Source of the DNA: Endomychus coccineus
Lineage: Eukaryota > Arthropoda > Insecta > Coleoptera > Endomychidae
Assembly: GCA_958510875.1 (NCBI GenBank)
Contig: OY294067.1
Span: 200,820,524-200,884,523 of the forward strand
Direction: 5' to 3'
Length of the DNA: 64,000 nt
Shown here: positions 34,380 through 43,220 of the stretch, piece by piece
How the letters are laid out: each line of letters begins with the position of its first letter
How positions within the stretch are numbered: the first letter of the stretch is position 1
Translations under genes and position numbers: made by a program
The notes under the pieces: generated by a model
Database searches by the model: none
Told to the model about the DNA's origin: nothing
What the model saw: only the letters and a program-made list of their open reading frames with translations

Positions 34380-34595
34380 TTGTATGTTTTCTTGGTATAT
34401 TGGTTCGTATATATACTGATAATGAAATAAAAATTCTGTTTTGTCGTTTCGACAATGTTTATTGCCTTTTGATAAAGGCAATAAACATTGTCGAAACGTC
34501 AAAACAGAATTCTTATTTCATTATCAGTATATATACAAACCAATATACCAAGACAACATACAAATATTACAAATGGTTCAAGAATATCAACAAAA

Positions 34596-34598
<3 letters not shown>
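34380..34598. mobile_element. Family-5 PLE-like inverted dimer
   Basis: Arms of about 90-100 bp meet head to head near 34469: ATACTGATAATGAAATAA on the left against TTATTTCATTATCAGTAT on the right. Outer ends abut (TA)n. No coding sequence. The central segment carries a hammerhead-like motif on the plus strand. Confidence 0.75.
34467..34505 (+). ncRNA. Hammerhead-like motif with U3-A8 in place of C3-G8 (candidate)
   Basis: TTTT (stem I) then TTGATAA where CUGANGA is expected, an extra A, stem II GGCAAT/ATTGTC, GAAACGTC and AAAA closing stem I. The two deviations (C3 to U, G8 to A) would preserve the C3-G8 base pair as U-A. Activity is uncertain. Confidence 0.4.

Positions 34599-34642
<44 letters not shown>
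34599..34642. repeat. (TA)n microsatellite
   Basis: TA run between the family-5 dimer and the tRNA-like foldback. Confidence 0.9.
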
Positions 34643-34643
<1 letters not shown>

Positions 34644-34782
34644 CAAGTTTAAAGTTTCTTTGCCTAATTGGCCACTATCGTGTATGTAACTTGAGAGATA
34701 TAGAATTAAATTTTCTGAATTATGAAATAACTTAGATAATTTAACATAGGATTATAAAGATGAATAAACGTAAAAGATTGAA

Positions 34783-34842
34783 CCATAGGCGGGATTCGAA
34801 CCCACATTTCTGGATTTCTAGTCCAGGGTGTTTACCAATTAC
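34783..34842 (-). pseudogene. tRNA-Ser(AGA)-like body, left arm of the second foldback
   Basis: Same arms as at 474-536, with T stem GTGGG/CCCGC fully paired, so it is slightly better preserved. Variable arm and proper acceptor are missing. Confidence 0.65.
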
Positions 34843-34859
34843 AATTACCGAAGTGTGTA

Positions 34860-34918
34860 ATTGGTAAACACCCTGGACTAGAAATCCAGAAATGTGGGTT
34901 CGAATCCCGCCTATGGTT
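34860..34918 (+). pseudogene. tRNA-Ser(AGA)-like body, right arm of the second foldback
   Basis: AATTGGTAAACACC, anticodon stem CTGGA/TCCAG, loop CTAGAAA and T arm GTGGG-TTCGAAT-CCCGC. The 5' acceptor half is replaced by the foldback loop. Confidence 0.65.
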
Positions 34919-35009
34919 CAATCTTTTACGTTTATTCATCTTTATAATCCTATGTTAAATTATCTAAGTTATTTCATAATTCAGAAAATTTAATTCTATA
35001 TCTCTTAAG

Positions 35010-35085
<76 letters not shown>
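35010..35085. repeat. (TA)n microsatellite
   Basis: TA run bordering the 3' (minus-strand) end of the PLE-1 array. Confidence 0.95.
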
Positions 35086-35089
<4 letters not shown>

Positions 35090-35200
35090 TAATGCTGTAT
35101 TGGGTTGCCGGGATATACTCCGCGTTGTCGTAGATTGGTTTCGATAGAAATCGTTGATATGACGACGTTTCGGCACAATCTCATGTGCCATCTTCAGGTC
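35090..35200 (-). mobile_element. PLE-1 terminal pLTR
   Basis: Matches the pLTR between tandem copies at 37780-37881 (GTATTGGGTTGCCGGGATAT, CGCGTTGTCGTAGATTGG). It follows the endonuclease end of copy B and ends at (TA)n, giving copy B a pLTR on both sides. Confidence 0.85.
35161..35200 (-). ncRNA. Hammerhead-type ribozyme motif, PLE-1 terminal pLTR
   Basis: Minus strand: GAC, CUGAAGA, U, GGCAC-loop-GUGCC (stem II), GAAACGUC, GUC. Stem I is GAC/GUC and the predicted cut follows GUC at 35164. Stem III is self-complementary ACGU. The extra U after the core completes an ATG (35189-35191), and the endonuclease stop codon (35181-35183) lies in the stem II loop. Confidence 0.75.
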
Positions 35201-37049
35201 TTCTCTTCAGGGCTGCTGCTCTGCTTCGAGTTAACTTGAAACTGATCTCCGTTGATCCTGTTGGTCTTTTATCTATCCTTGTTACATCTGGATGATTTTG
35301 CCGGTTTGATGCGTCTGATTGAGCTTGATGGTCTGTTGTGTTCGAGCGATTTTGTCGGTTCGTTGCGTTCGAGCGAGTTTGCCGGTCCGTTGAATTAGTC
35401 TGGTTGACTGTTCTCCTGGGTGGTTGAAGGGCTGGTTTCCACGCAGTTGGTAATCTCTGTGTATCATCTCTTGTATTGAGATTTGAAGGTCGCTTCTCGA
35501 TTTCGATAGCTTCTCTCATGATGCGTTTTCTTTTGTGCTCCAGGCTGGCTAGGACTCGGGTGTTGTCAAAATCAATTTCATGTGAAGTTTTTCTCACATG
35601 TTCGGCAAGTGATGATGTTGTTTCTTGCTTTGCGACTGCATTGCGGTGTTCTTCACGTCGAATGTTGATTCTTTTGTTAGTTTGTCCTATGTAGCTTCCT
35701 CCGCAATCTTTGCATGGTATTTCGTAGACCCCTTGTGTTTCCAGATTTATTTTGGATTTCGCGTTAGGCAATACTTGACCAATCTTTCTTGTCGTGTTGA
35801 AACTTGTCTCAATGTTGTGTTTTTTGAGAATTCTGCTGATCTTCTCTGTAGTACCTTTGACGTAAGGGAGATGGGCTTTGGCGACAGGTTCTCCTTTTTC
35901 TTCTTCTGTGGTTCGATCTGTCTGGCGTCGTGGCCTCAGTGCTCGTCGGATATTGTCTTTTGAGAAACCGTTTTGTTGTAGGGTGGTTTGTATTGTCTGC
36001 ATTTCTTGTTGTTTGTGGTCATTGTCGGTAAGTCGGTCTGATCTGGTTATGAGTGTTTTTATTACGGATCGAAGTTGTGCTGGATGGTGATGTGACTGGG
36101 CGTTCAAGTAACGATTCGTGTGTGTTGGTTTCCTGTATATGGTGTGTCCTATTCTGTCGTTTGTCTTGCTCACAAGAACATCTAGGAAGGGTAATTGGTT
36201 GTCCTTCTCGATCTCCATTGTGAACTTGATTTTTTCGTGAATCCTGTTTATGTGGCTCAGAAATTTTGTCAGTGCGGCTTCTCCGTGAGTCCAGATGACA
36301 AACGTATCGTCTACGTATCGTAGCCATAGTTTTGGTTTTTGGCTGGCGGTTTGGATGGCTCGTTCTTCAAAGTCTGTCATAAACAGGTTGGCTAATACTG
36401 GGGATAAGGGTGATCCCATCGGTGCCCCTTCAATTTGTTTGTATTTTTGGTCGTTGTAGATGAAGTACGTATTTTTGAGGCAGTGTTTGGTAAGTTCGAT
36501 GATGTCCTTCCGTATCTGGTATTTCTTCTGGATAATTTCGACGGCCTCATCGATGGGGATATTAGTGAAGAGTGATACGATGTCGAAGCTCACGAGCATG
36601 TGGCCAGGTTCCAGCCTTATGTTCTTTATGCGTTCGATGAAGTGGCTTGCGTTCTTCACGTAAGATTCGGCTTCTTCGGCATAGGGTTGTAGCTTCTTTG
36701 CTAGGAATTTTGCAAGCTCCTGTAGAGGTGAACCTATCGAACTAACGATAGGCCTAAGTGGAGCTTCTTCTTTATGGATCTTGGGAAGGCCGTACAGTTT
36801 CGGGCACTTCGACGATTTCTCTCTTGGCATTAATCTCTGTTGTTCTTCTTTGTTGATTTGGCTTGCCTTGATTTTTGTTCTAGTGGTTTTCTCCAGGTAC
36901 GTAGTAGGGTCAGTGGCTATCGGTTGATAAGTGTCATCTTGTAATAGTGTTTGAATTTTGTCATAGTACTCTCCGATGTCCATTACTACAGTTGCGTTCC
37001 CCTTGTCTGCTGATAGTATGATGATGTCAGTGTTCGCTCTTAGGTTCAT
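35181..37049 (-). CDS. PLE-1 copy B: intact reverse transcriptase with GIY-YIG endonuclease
   Basis: 622 uninterrupted codons. The protein copies element RNA and cuts target DNA in Penelope-type transposition. RT: KGNATVVM 16-23, YGLPKIHKE 86-94, SFDIVSLFTN 154-163 (first catalytic Asp), GAPMGSPLSP 208-217, RYVDD 244-248 (catalytic pair), LPFLDVLV 286-293. Endonuclease: VYEIPCKDC 441-449 and SYIGQT 452-457 form the GIY-YIG core, Arg464/465 follow, and Glu513 lies in REAIEIEKRP. C446, C449, H484 and H490 form the CCHH pattern of PLE endonucleases. Residues 549-590 are low-complexity RQ/NR-rich repeats. The M at 37049 is probably not the true start: homologous sequence continues upstream in another frame across an 8-bp duplication (37122-37137). 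The stop lies inside the downstream hammerhead motif. Confidence 0.92.
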   Translation of the reverse strand: MNLRANTDIIILSADKGNATVVMDIGEYYDKIQTLLQDDTYQPIATDPTTYLEKTTRTKIKASQINKEEQQRLMPREKSSKCPKLYGLPKIHKEEAPLRPIVSSIGSPLQELAKFLAKKLQPYAEEAESYVKNASHFIERIKNIRLEPGHMLVSFDIVSLFTNIPIDEAVEIIQKKYQIRKDIIELTKHCLKNTYFIYNDQKYKQIEGAPMGSPLSPVLANLFMTDFEERAIQTASQKPKLWLRYVDDTFVIWTHGEAALTKFLSHINRIHEKIKFTMEIEKDNQLPFLDVLVSKTNDRIGHTIYRKPTHTNRYLNAQSHHHPAQLRSVIKTLITRSDRLTDNDHKQQEMQTIQTTLQQNGFSKDNIRRALRPRRQTDRTTEEEKGEPVAKAHLPYVKGTTEKISRILKKHNIETSFNTTRKIGQVLPNAKSKINLETQGVYEIPCKDCGGSYIGQTNKRINIRREEHRNAVAKQETTSSLAEHVRKTSHEIDFDNTRVLASLEHKRKRIMREAIEIEKRPSNLNTRDDTQRLPTAWKPALQPPRRTVNQTNSTDRQTRSNATNRQNRSNTTDHQAQSDASNRQNHPDVTRIDKRPTGSTEISFKLTRSRAAALKRRPEDGT

Positions 37050-37114
37050 CAGAGCATGGTGTTCATCTCGTGTCAGGTTATTCTTTGGAGGTTTTGCTTT
37101 TTTCAGGATTCGGA

Positions 37115-37872
37115 CTACATCCTGTCGTACTGTCGTATGGCGTCAGCTGAAGTGGATGGAAGACTTGTTATGGAGGCTCCTACACTGCAAATGATGTCTT
37201 CGGTAGGAATCTGGGTAGGTGCTATAGCGTAGTTGGATCCGTTGGCGAGGACACGTTGTTCGTTGTGGTCTAGGGGAAAACTTGACAAATTGTACACCAG
37301 TTTATTGATGTCCAACGGCTGTACCTCCTTGCTGGGCCTTTGAGTCCTCTTCAGCTCTTCAAATTTCCTCCTGTGGCAGTGGTCCATTCGGCGTCTGTTT
37401 GGGAACGGAAATCCGACAGCTGGTCTATTTTGTTCCAGAGTAATGTATGTAGTCTGCTGCTTAGTTCCAGATGTAGATGTAATAGCTCCTTGTTGGTTTT
37501 GTCCAGGATCTTTCTTGTGTCTTGGATGGATTCTCGAATCAGGGCACGGCTTGTTCTTCTCAGAATTTTGTTTGTCTTGGAATTATTCTTGTGAAATTTG
37601 ATCTGCATGCTTTTCGGAATGATGTCCTCGTCTCTGTAGCGTTCCAAGAAGGTGAGGGTACACAATAGCTTGCTTCGTTTGGATCGTAGGTTCTCGAAGA
37701 TCTTAGTTTCGTGGGTTATCTTCTCCCCGTAGAGTTGATTTATGTTCTGCTTCAGGTTTCCGCGGGCGTCATATGCTGTATTGGGTTGCCGGGATATACT
37801 CCGCGTTGTCGTAGATTGGTTTCGATAGGAAACGTTGATATGAGGACGTTTCGGCACAATCTCATGTGCCAT
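37115..37872 (-). pseudogene. PLE-1 copy B: N-terminal region, broken by two frameshifts
   Basis: The frame 37872-37351 (173 codons) starts at the ATG inside the hammerhead motif (MAHEIVPKRPHIN) and holds a basic, helical stretch (RRTSRALIRESIQDTRKIL) typical of the pre-RT region of PLEs. It ends early at 37351. An overlapping frame 37387-37115 (90 codons) continues the region and stops within an 8-bp direct repeat, after which RT is in a third frame. The full ORF needs both shifts undone, so the copy is probably defective, though its RT-EN part is intact. Confidence 0.75.
37122..37137 (-). repeat. 8-bp tandem duplication that shifts the PLE-1 frame
   Basis: CTGTCGTA occurs twice in a row (37122-37129, 37130-37137). 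An 8-bp insertion changes frame by two, which accounts exactly for the switch between the 90-codon and 622-codon frames. Confidence 0.8.
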
Positions 37873-37881
37873 CTTCAGGTC
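37842..37881 (-). ncRNA. Hammerhead-type motif between tandem PLE-1 copies
   Basis: Same as 35161-35200 except that the base after the predicted cut is C instead of G, which breaks the first stem I pair. It contains the stop of copy A (37862-37864) and the ATG of copy B (37870-37872), overlapping by 11 bases in ATGGCACATGA. Confidence 0.68.
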
Positions 37882-38740
37882 TTCTCTTCAGGGCTACTAC
37901 TCTGCTTCGAGTTAACTTGAAACTGATCTCCGTTGATCCTGTTGGTCTTTTATCTATCCTTGTTACATCTGGATGATTTTGCCGGTTTGATGCGTCTGAT
38001 TGAGCTTGATGGTCTTTTGCGTTCGAGCGATTTTGTCGGTTCGTTGCGTTCGAGCGAGTTTGCCGGTCTGTTGAATTAGTCTGGTTGACTGTTCTCCTGG
38101 GTGGTTGAAGGGCTGGTTTCCAAGCAGTTGGTAATCTCTGTGTATCATCTCTTGTATTGAGATTTGAAGGTCGCTTCTCGATTTCGATAGCTTCTCTTAT
38201 GATGCGTTTTCTTTTGTGCTCCAGGCTGACTAGGACTCGGGTGTTGTCAAAATCGATTTCATGTGAAGTTTTTCTCACATGTTCGGCAAGTGATGATGTT
38301 GTTTCTTGCTTTGCGACTGCATTGCGGTGTTCTTCACGTCGAATGTTGATTCTTCTGTTAGTTTGTCCTATGTAGCGTCCTCCGCAATCTTTGCATGGTA
38401 TTTCGTAGACCCCTTGTGTTTCCAGATTTATTTTGGATTTAGCGTTAGGCAATACTTTACCAATCTTTCTTGTCGTGTTGAAACTTTTCTCAATGTTGTG
38501 TTTTTTGAGAATTCTGCGTATCTTCTCTGAAGTACCTTTGACGTAAGAGAGATGGGCTTTGGCGACAGGTTCTCCTTTTTCTTCTTCTGTGGTTCGATCT
38601 GTCTGGCGTCGTGGCCTCAGTGCTCGTCGGATATTGTCTTTTGAGAACCCGTTTTGTTGTAGCGTGGTTTGTATTGTCTGCATTTCTTTTTGTTTGTGGT
38701 CATTGTCGGTAAGTCGGTCTGATCTGGTTACTTCAATCCG
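37862..38740 (-). pseudogene. PLE-1 copy A: 5'-truncated tandem copy (RT end and GIY-YIG endonuclease)
   Basis: The minus-strand frame from about 38738 to 37862 is open. It begins VTRSDRLTDND, corresponding to residue 335 onward of copy B, and includes VYEIPCKDCGG and YIGQTNRRIN, so the endonuclease is complete while the RT core is missing. It is head-to-tail with copy B through a shared pLTR. At its 5' end (38741-38778) a 38-bp piece of the same gene is joined in inverted orientation. Confidence 0.85.
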
Positions 38741-38778
38741 TAATGAAAACACTCATAACCAGATCAGACCGACTTACA
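38741..38778 (+). mobile_element. Inverted 38-bp PLE-1 fragment at the 5' junction
   Basis: ATCCGTAATGAAAACACTC and ATAACCAGATCAGACCGAC read forward here while the adjoining copy reads minus. This is a small 5' inversion. Confidence 0.75.
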
Positions 38779-38787
38779 GTGATAGAT

Positions 38788-40735
38788 TGTAGTATAGGAA
38801 TCCATCCCTATAAGAGATTAGCTGAAATCCCTCTTAGCGAATCAACCTTATTTCTATCATTGAATTCAATATGTTCAGTGTTATGATTACCTTCTAATGA
38901 TATAAACATATTGTTAAGTATAAGCTGTAGAACAACGGACCCTGTTATCACGAGCGTGGGAACCTTGTATGCAACGTAGATATTGAAAGACTGATATATA
39001 TACTAGAATTATTATTAGAACAGATTCATTAAGATTAAAATATAATTATCGATACAATTGCTGCGTGACGCTTTTATTTATCATGATCGATTGTTATAAG
39101 TAGTGTAATTGTGTGGAGTACGACATTAAGTCATAATGACGTCACGCACTAGGATCAGTAAATACAAATCTTTTTTGTAACGTGAGTGTTTCAATACCTG
39201 TGCCCAAAGGACCACCGATCAGCTTATGGCAAACTATCCCCAACTCGTTGGGAGCTGATCCCCAAATCGCGATTCATAGCAATTTTTTCTAAGAAAGAAG
39301 TGGAAGTGATCTCCACAAGGCGATGCATACCAGTTTTTCTAAGGAAAAAGGAGAAACAAACCGCAGGAACGTATAAGGAAGTGATCCTCACATGGCCACT
39401 TCCTATCCACATGATCATATGTGTAAATTGGAATTGGATTTGGAAATTGGAATTGGAATTGGAATTGGAAATTGGATATGGAATTGGAAATAGGCGAACA
39501 AATGAGTCAAATATAAAAATTTATATTGACTGTGTGCTGCAATATGGGATACGAGAGACCAAATGGAGAAACTCAGCCCAAACAGTCAAATTCCCACAAG
39601 AACAACACATATGTTCATTATTTACTCTATAATTATCATGTACTATTTTTTTCCTAGTAATAATGCAGAGCAAAACAGCACACAAATATAGGGGTATGAG
39701 AAATATTAATTCATTTAATCATTAATTTAGTAGTATATAGCTTTTAATAGTTGAATTGAATTCGAACTAAATTATTAACTAAAATATTCAACATATAACT
39801 ATGTTATTAAAGAGATAAGTGTATTAAGTATACGCATATTTACATTTAAAAGTATTAGAAATTGATATATTGGAATATCAGTAAGAATAACATAAATTAA
39901 TCAACGAATAATCAAGAACTAAGACAGTAGCTATAAATAATCAGATATATATTGATTATTTCAGGCAAGTATATTATTGCCAGGGAAAATTGTCTCAGAA
40001 AATCATTAAGAATTGGTAAATGTTAGACCAACAATTATGTGGTTAACATATGTTTATTCCAGGATGAAAACCATTTATTATTATAATTTGTATAAAGCAT
40101 TGAATGTGTAGAAATTTTTTTAAGATGATTTTAAGTAGAAGGCAATGGAGTTTAATTATATTATCAATAAATGTTGGATATCTTATGAGGTTCAGAAAAT
40201 TCTTTCGTTTACAAGTATTATTGTAATAAATGAGATGACGAGAAACAATTTTGAATTGAATTAATATAGGATTAGAATAGTGGTTACATATTATTAAGAA
40301 ATGCGATTTGCGTACAATGAAATACTTCAAGTTAATCATAACAATAATATAAAAAATTGCAACAAAGCATATTTCATCCCTACTGTAGTGAACATAGCAT
40401 CAATTTAATCAGCGAAGTAATTGCGAGCAAATATTTCACTCGATATTCCAACAACTATCCAGTGACTATAGGAATGATCACCCAGGACGTCACGGGACAA
40501 TTGAAATATTTTACTAAGCGAAATCAGTTACATATATGTCATAGAAGAAAGTTAAGAAAATGTGAGAAGATGAATGTAGGCGCAGTATTAAAGTATTAAC
40601 AGGAGAAATAATGGAGGTGAAATAAAAATGAATAGTGACATACGTGAGTCTGCAGCTTTGATCAGCATATGGTACATTGTGGAAAAGTATGACAGAAGTA
40701 ATATGAGTCATAAAATATTTTAAATGATTTTTTAA
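38788..40735 (+). mobile_element. LTR-B copy, 3'-truncated by a PLE-1 piece
   Basis: LTR 38788-39266 (TGTAGTATAGGAATCC... ending GATCCCCAAA, with the terminal CA lost), then the internal region with the GGAATT array at 39428-39490 and the GGTAAATGTTAGACCAACA and GACGTCACGGGACAATTGAA blocks. The alignment with 13928-16880 stops at 40735, where PLE-1 sequence starts, so no 3' LTR is present. Confidence 0.82.
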
Positions 40736-41223
40736 GGGCTACTGCTCTGCTTCGAGTTAACTTGAAACTGATCTCCGTTGATCCTGTTGGTCTTTTATCT
40801 ATCCTTGTTACATCTGGATGATTTTGCCGGTTTGATGCGTCTGATTGAGCTTGATGGTCTTTTGCGTTCGAGCGATTTTGTCGGTTCGTTGCGTTCGAGC
40901 GAGTTTGCCGGTCCGTTGAATTAGTCTGGTTGACTGTTCTCCTGGGTGGTTGAAGGGCTGGTTTCCAAGCAGTTGGTAATCTCTGTGTATCTCTTGTATT
41001 GAGATTTGAAGGTCGCTTCTCGATTTCGATAGCTTCTCTTATGATGCGTTTTCTTTTGTGCTCCAGGCTGACTAGGACTCGGGTGTTGTTAAAATCGATT
41101 TCATGTGAAGTTTTTCTCACATGTTCGGCAAGTGATGATGTTGTTTCTTGCTTTGCGACTGCATTGCGGTGTTCTTCACGTCGAATGTTGATTCTTCTGT
41201 TAGTTTGTCCTATGTAGCTTCCC
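40736..41223 (-). pseudogene. PLE-1 copy C: endonuclease fragment
   Basis: The frame carries SYIGQTNRRINIRREEH through REAIEIEKRP to SRAVALK and then runs into LTR-B sequence, so both ends are truncated. At its 5' end it meets a short plus-strand piece of PLE-1 pLTR (41221-41260) head to head, next to (TA)n. Confidence 0.8.
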
Positions 41224-41256
41224 GGCAACCCAATTCAGCATATAACGCCCGCGGAA

Positions 41257-41260
<4 letters not shown>
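41221..41260 (+). mobile_element. PLE-1 pLTR fragment, inverted relative to copy C
   Basis: CCGGCAACCCAATTCAGC to ACGCCCGCGGAAA, the reverse complement of 37757-37793. Confidence 0.75.

Positions 41261-41261
<1 letters not shown>

Positions 41262-41323
<62 letters not shown>
41262..41323. repeat. (TA)n microsatellite
   Basis: TA run between PLE-1 and PLE-2 pLTR fragments. Confidence 0.95.
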
Positions 41324-41327
<4 letters not shown>

Positions 41328-41462
41328 GAACTGGATTCTCGGGTATTGATCCGCGTTGTGTGGTTTCGGTCCTCAAAAGGACCAATTTCACGACGTTTCG
41401 GCAAAGTCGCATTTGCCATCTTCAGGTGATTCGACCGTAGAGTCTGGAAAATCTAGGCGAAC
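41323..41462 (-). mobile_element. PLE-2 pLTR remnant
   Basis: Same sequence as 41611-41755, ending in the short palindrome GGCGAACGTTCGCC before (TA)n. Confidence 0.85.
41389..41428 (-). ncRNA. Hammerhead-type ribozyme motif, PLE-2
   Basis: Minus strand: CAC, CUGAAGA, U, GGCAAA-loop-UUUGCC, GAAACGUC, GUG. Stem I CAC/GUG, stem III self-complementary ACGU. All core bases intact. Confidence 0.75.
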
Positions 41463-41469
41463 GTTCGCC

Positions 41470-41583
<114 letters not shown>

Positions 41584-41610
41584 TCTTCTTAGGTTCTCGC
41601 GGACGTAATG

Positions 41611-41755
41611 TGTAGAACTGGATTCTCGGGTATTGATCCGCGTTGTGTGGTTTCGGTCCTCAAAAGGACCAATTTCACGACGTTTCGGCAAAGTCGCATT
41701 TGCCATCTTCAGGTGATTCGACCGTAGAGTCTGGAAAATCTAGGCGAACTGACGC
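41611..41755 (-). mobile_element. PLE-2 copy D pLTR
   Basis: Downstream (minus) pLTR of copy D. On the minus strand it continues for about 30 bp past the pLTR into what would be the start of a next tandem copy (41581-41610) before (TA)n. Confidence 0.8.
41676..41715 (-). ncRNA. Hammerhead-type ribozyme motif, PLE-2 copy D
   Basis: Identical core to 41389-41428, CAC/GUG stem I. Confidence 0.75.
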
Positions 41756-41814
41756 TTACTTGGAGGGACAGGTATTTTATATCCCCCGTTATGCTTGACG
41801 TTTGGACTTTCGAA

Positions 41815-43220
41815 CTATTTCACGCTTGGTTGATTTCTACGTGTTTGGCTCCGAGTGACACGTTTGGATGACGTCATTGTGACGCCGGAATCAGCCGGAA
41901 AGTTTCCGTGACCTGTTGCACGTGCACTGGATACCACGTTCTCTCTTGTTTTTGGTTGTATCTTCCGACTTTCTAAAGCGGGTTTCCATGTTGCTGGTAA
42001 TCTTAGTCCGTCATCTCGTTTGTTAAGACTATGTGGACGTTTCTCGATCTCTATTGCCTCCCTGGTTATTCTGGTGTAGAAGTGTTCAATGTTGGCTAGA
42101 GTCTTTGTGCCGCTAAAGTTGATCATATGGCCCGTACTTCTTACATGTTCAGCTAGTGAAGACGTGGTTTCGTTTTTCGACACAGCGTTTGCATGTTCAG
42201 TCTTTCGCACATCAATGCGTCTGTTGGTCTGTCCGATGTATGTCTTTTCACAATTACCACATGGCACCTCGTACACTCCTTGGCATTCTAGAGGAATTCT
42301 GTCTTTTGGATTCCGAAGAACATTTTTGATTTTCCTATCTGTTGTGAAGGTTGTTTTGATATCATGACGGCTCAGTATTTTGCAGATTTTGTCAGTTGTG
42401 CCTTTTATGTAAGGTAGAAAAGCGTTTCCCACTGGTTGATCTTCATTGTTGACATCCTTCTCATTTTTGCGTTGAGAGTTATGAATCTGTTTTCTTGAGT
42501 AGCCATTCATCCTAAGGGCTGCTCGGATGGTTTCCATTTCTCCATCGAAGTTCTCCGCATCAGCGAGACGTTTTGACCTTGTCATGAGGGTATTTACGAC
42601 TGCTTGTAGCTGGGATGGATGGTGATGCGAGTTACTATTCAAATATCTGTTCGTGTGGGTCTTTTTTCTGAATACTGTATGTCCCAAACTGCCGTCAGTT
42701 TTCTTTGTTACCAAAACATCTAGAAATGGTAATTGGTTGTTCTCTTCGGCTTCTATTGTGAATTTTATCCGATCATGGATTCCATTCAGGTGATCGAGAA
42801 ACCCTCTTAGTTGTCCTTCTCCATGTGGCCAAATAACGAAAATATCATCTACATATCTGAGCCAAAGTTTGGGTTTTAGTTGCGCTGTGTTAAGAGCTTT
42901 AATTTCAAAATCCTCCATGAAAAGATTAGCGATCACTGGTGAGATTGGTGATCCCATCGGTGCTCCTTCGATTTGCCTATATCGCTGTCCCTCGTACATA
43001 AAGTAAGTATTGGCTACACAGTGTTTGGCCAAGTCAATAATGTATCCTTCCGGTTTGTATATATGTTGGATGATCTCTAGGGCTTCGTTTATGGGTACTT
43101 GTGTGAACAAGGATGCTACGTCGAAGCTTACTAATATGTCGTCAGGTCCTACTATTTGCATATCTAGAAGTTCGATAAAGTGTTCCGCGTTCCTCACATA
43201 CGATGATGCTGTCTCAACGT
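41815..43220 (-). pseudogene. PLE-2 copy D: 5'-truncated RT with GIY-YIG endonuclease
   Basis: About 468 codons stay open from the inversion junction to the stop at 41815. RT: SFDVASLFTQVPINEA, GAPMGSPISPVIANLF, RYVDDIFVIW, LPFLDVLV. Endonuclease: VYEVPCGNCEKTYIGQTNRR, then AEHVRSTGHMINF and REAIEIEKRP. The N-terminal region including the KGNATVV motif is missing. The first 45 or so residues of the longer frame starting at 43359 are antisense of copy E and not part of the protein. The protein cannot be made complete from this copy. Confidence 0.88.

Larger units (their letters stand above)
34690..35009. mobile_element. Second tRNA-Ser-like foldback element
   Basis: Near-perfect inverted repeat centred at about 34850 with an 18-bp loop. 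It lacks the 350-bp middle present in 373-1036, so the two tRNA-like bodies face each other directly (anticodon AGA at 34880-34882 on plus, complement at 34817-34819). Tails match the first element (TTTACGTTTATTCATCTTT and CTAAGTTATTTCATAATTC). The right side abuts (TA)n. Confidence 0.8.

Noticed and set aside
35476..36663. Plus-strand ORFs of 60-112 codons opposite PLE-1 (also 38157-38792, 40999-41217)
   Set aside because: Shadows of the minus-strand PLE-1 gene. They recur only because the gene recurs.
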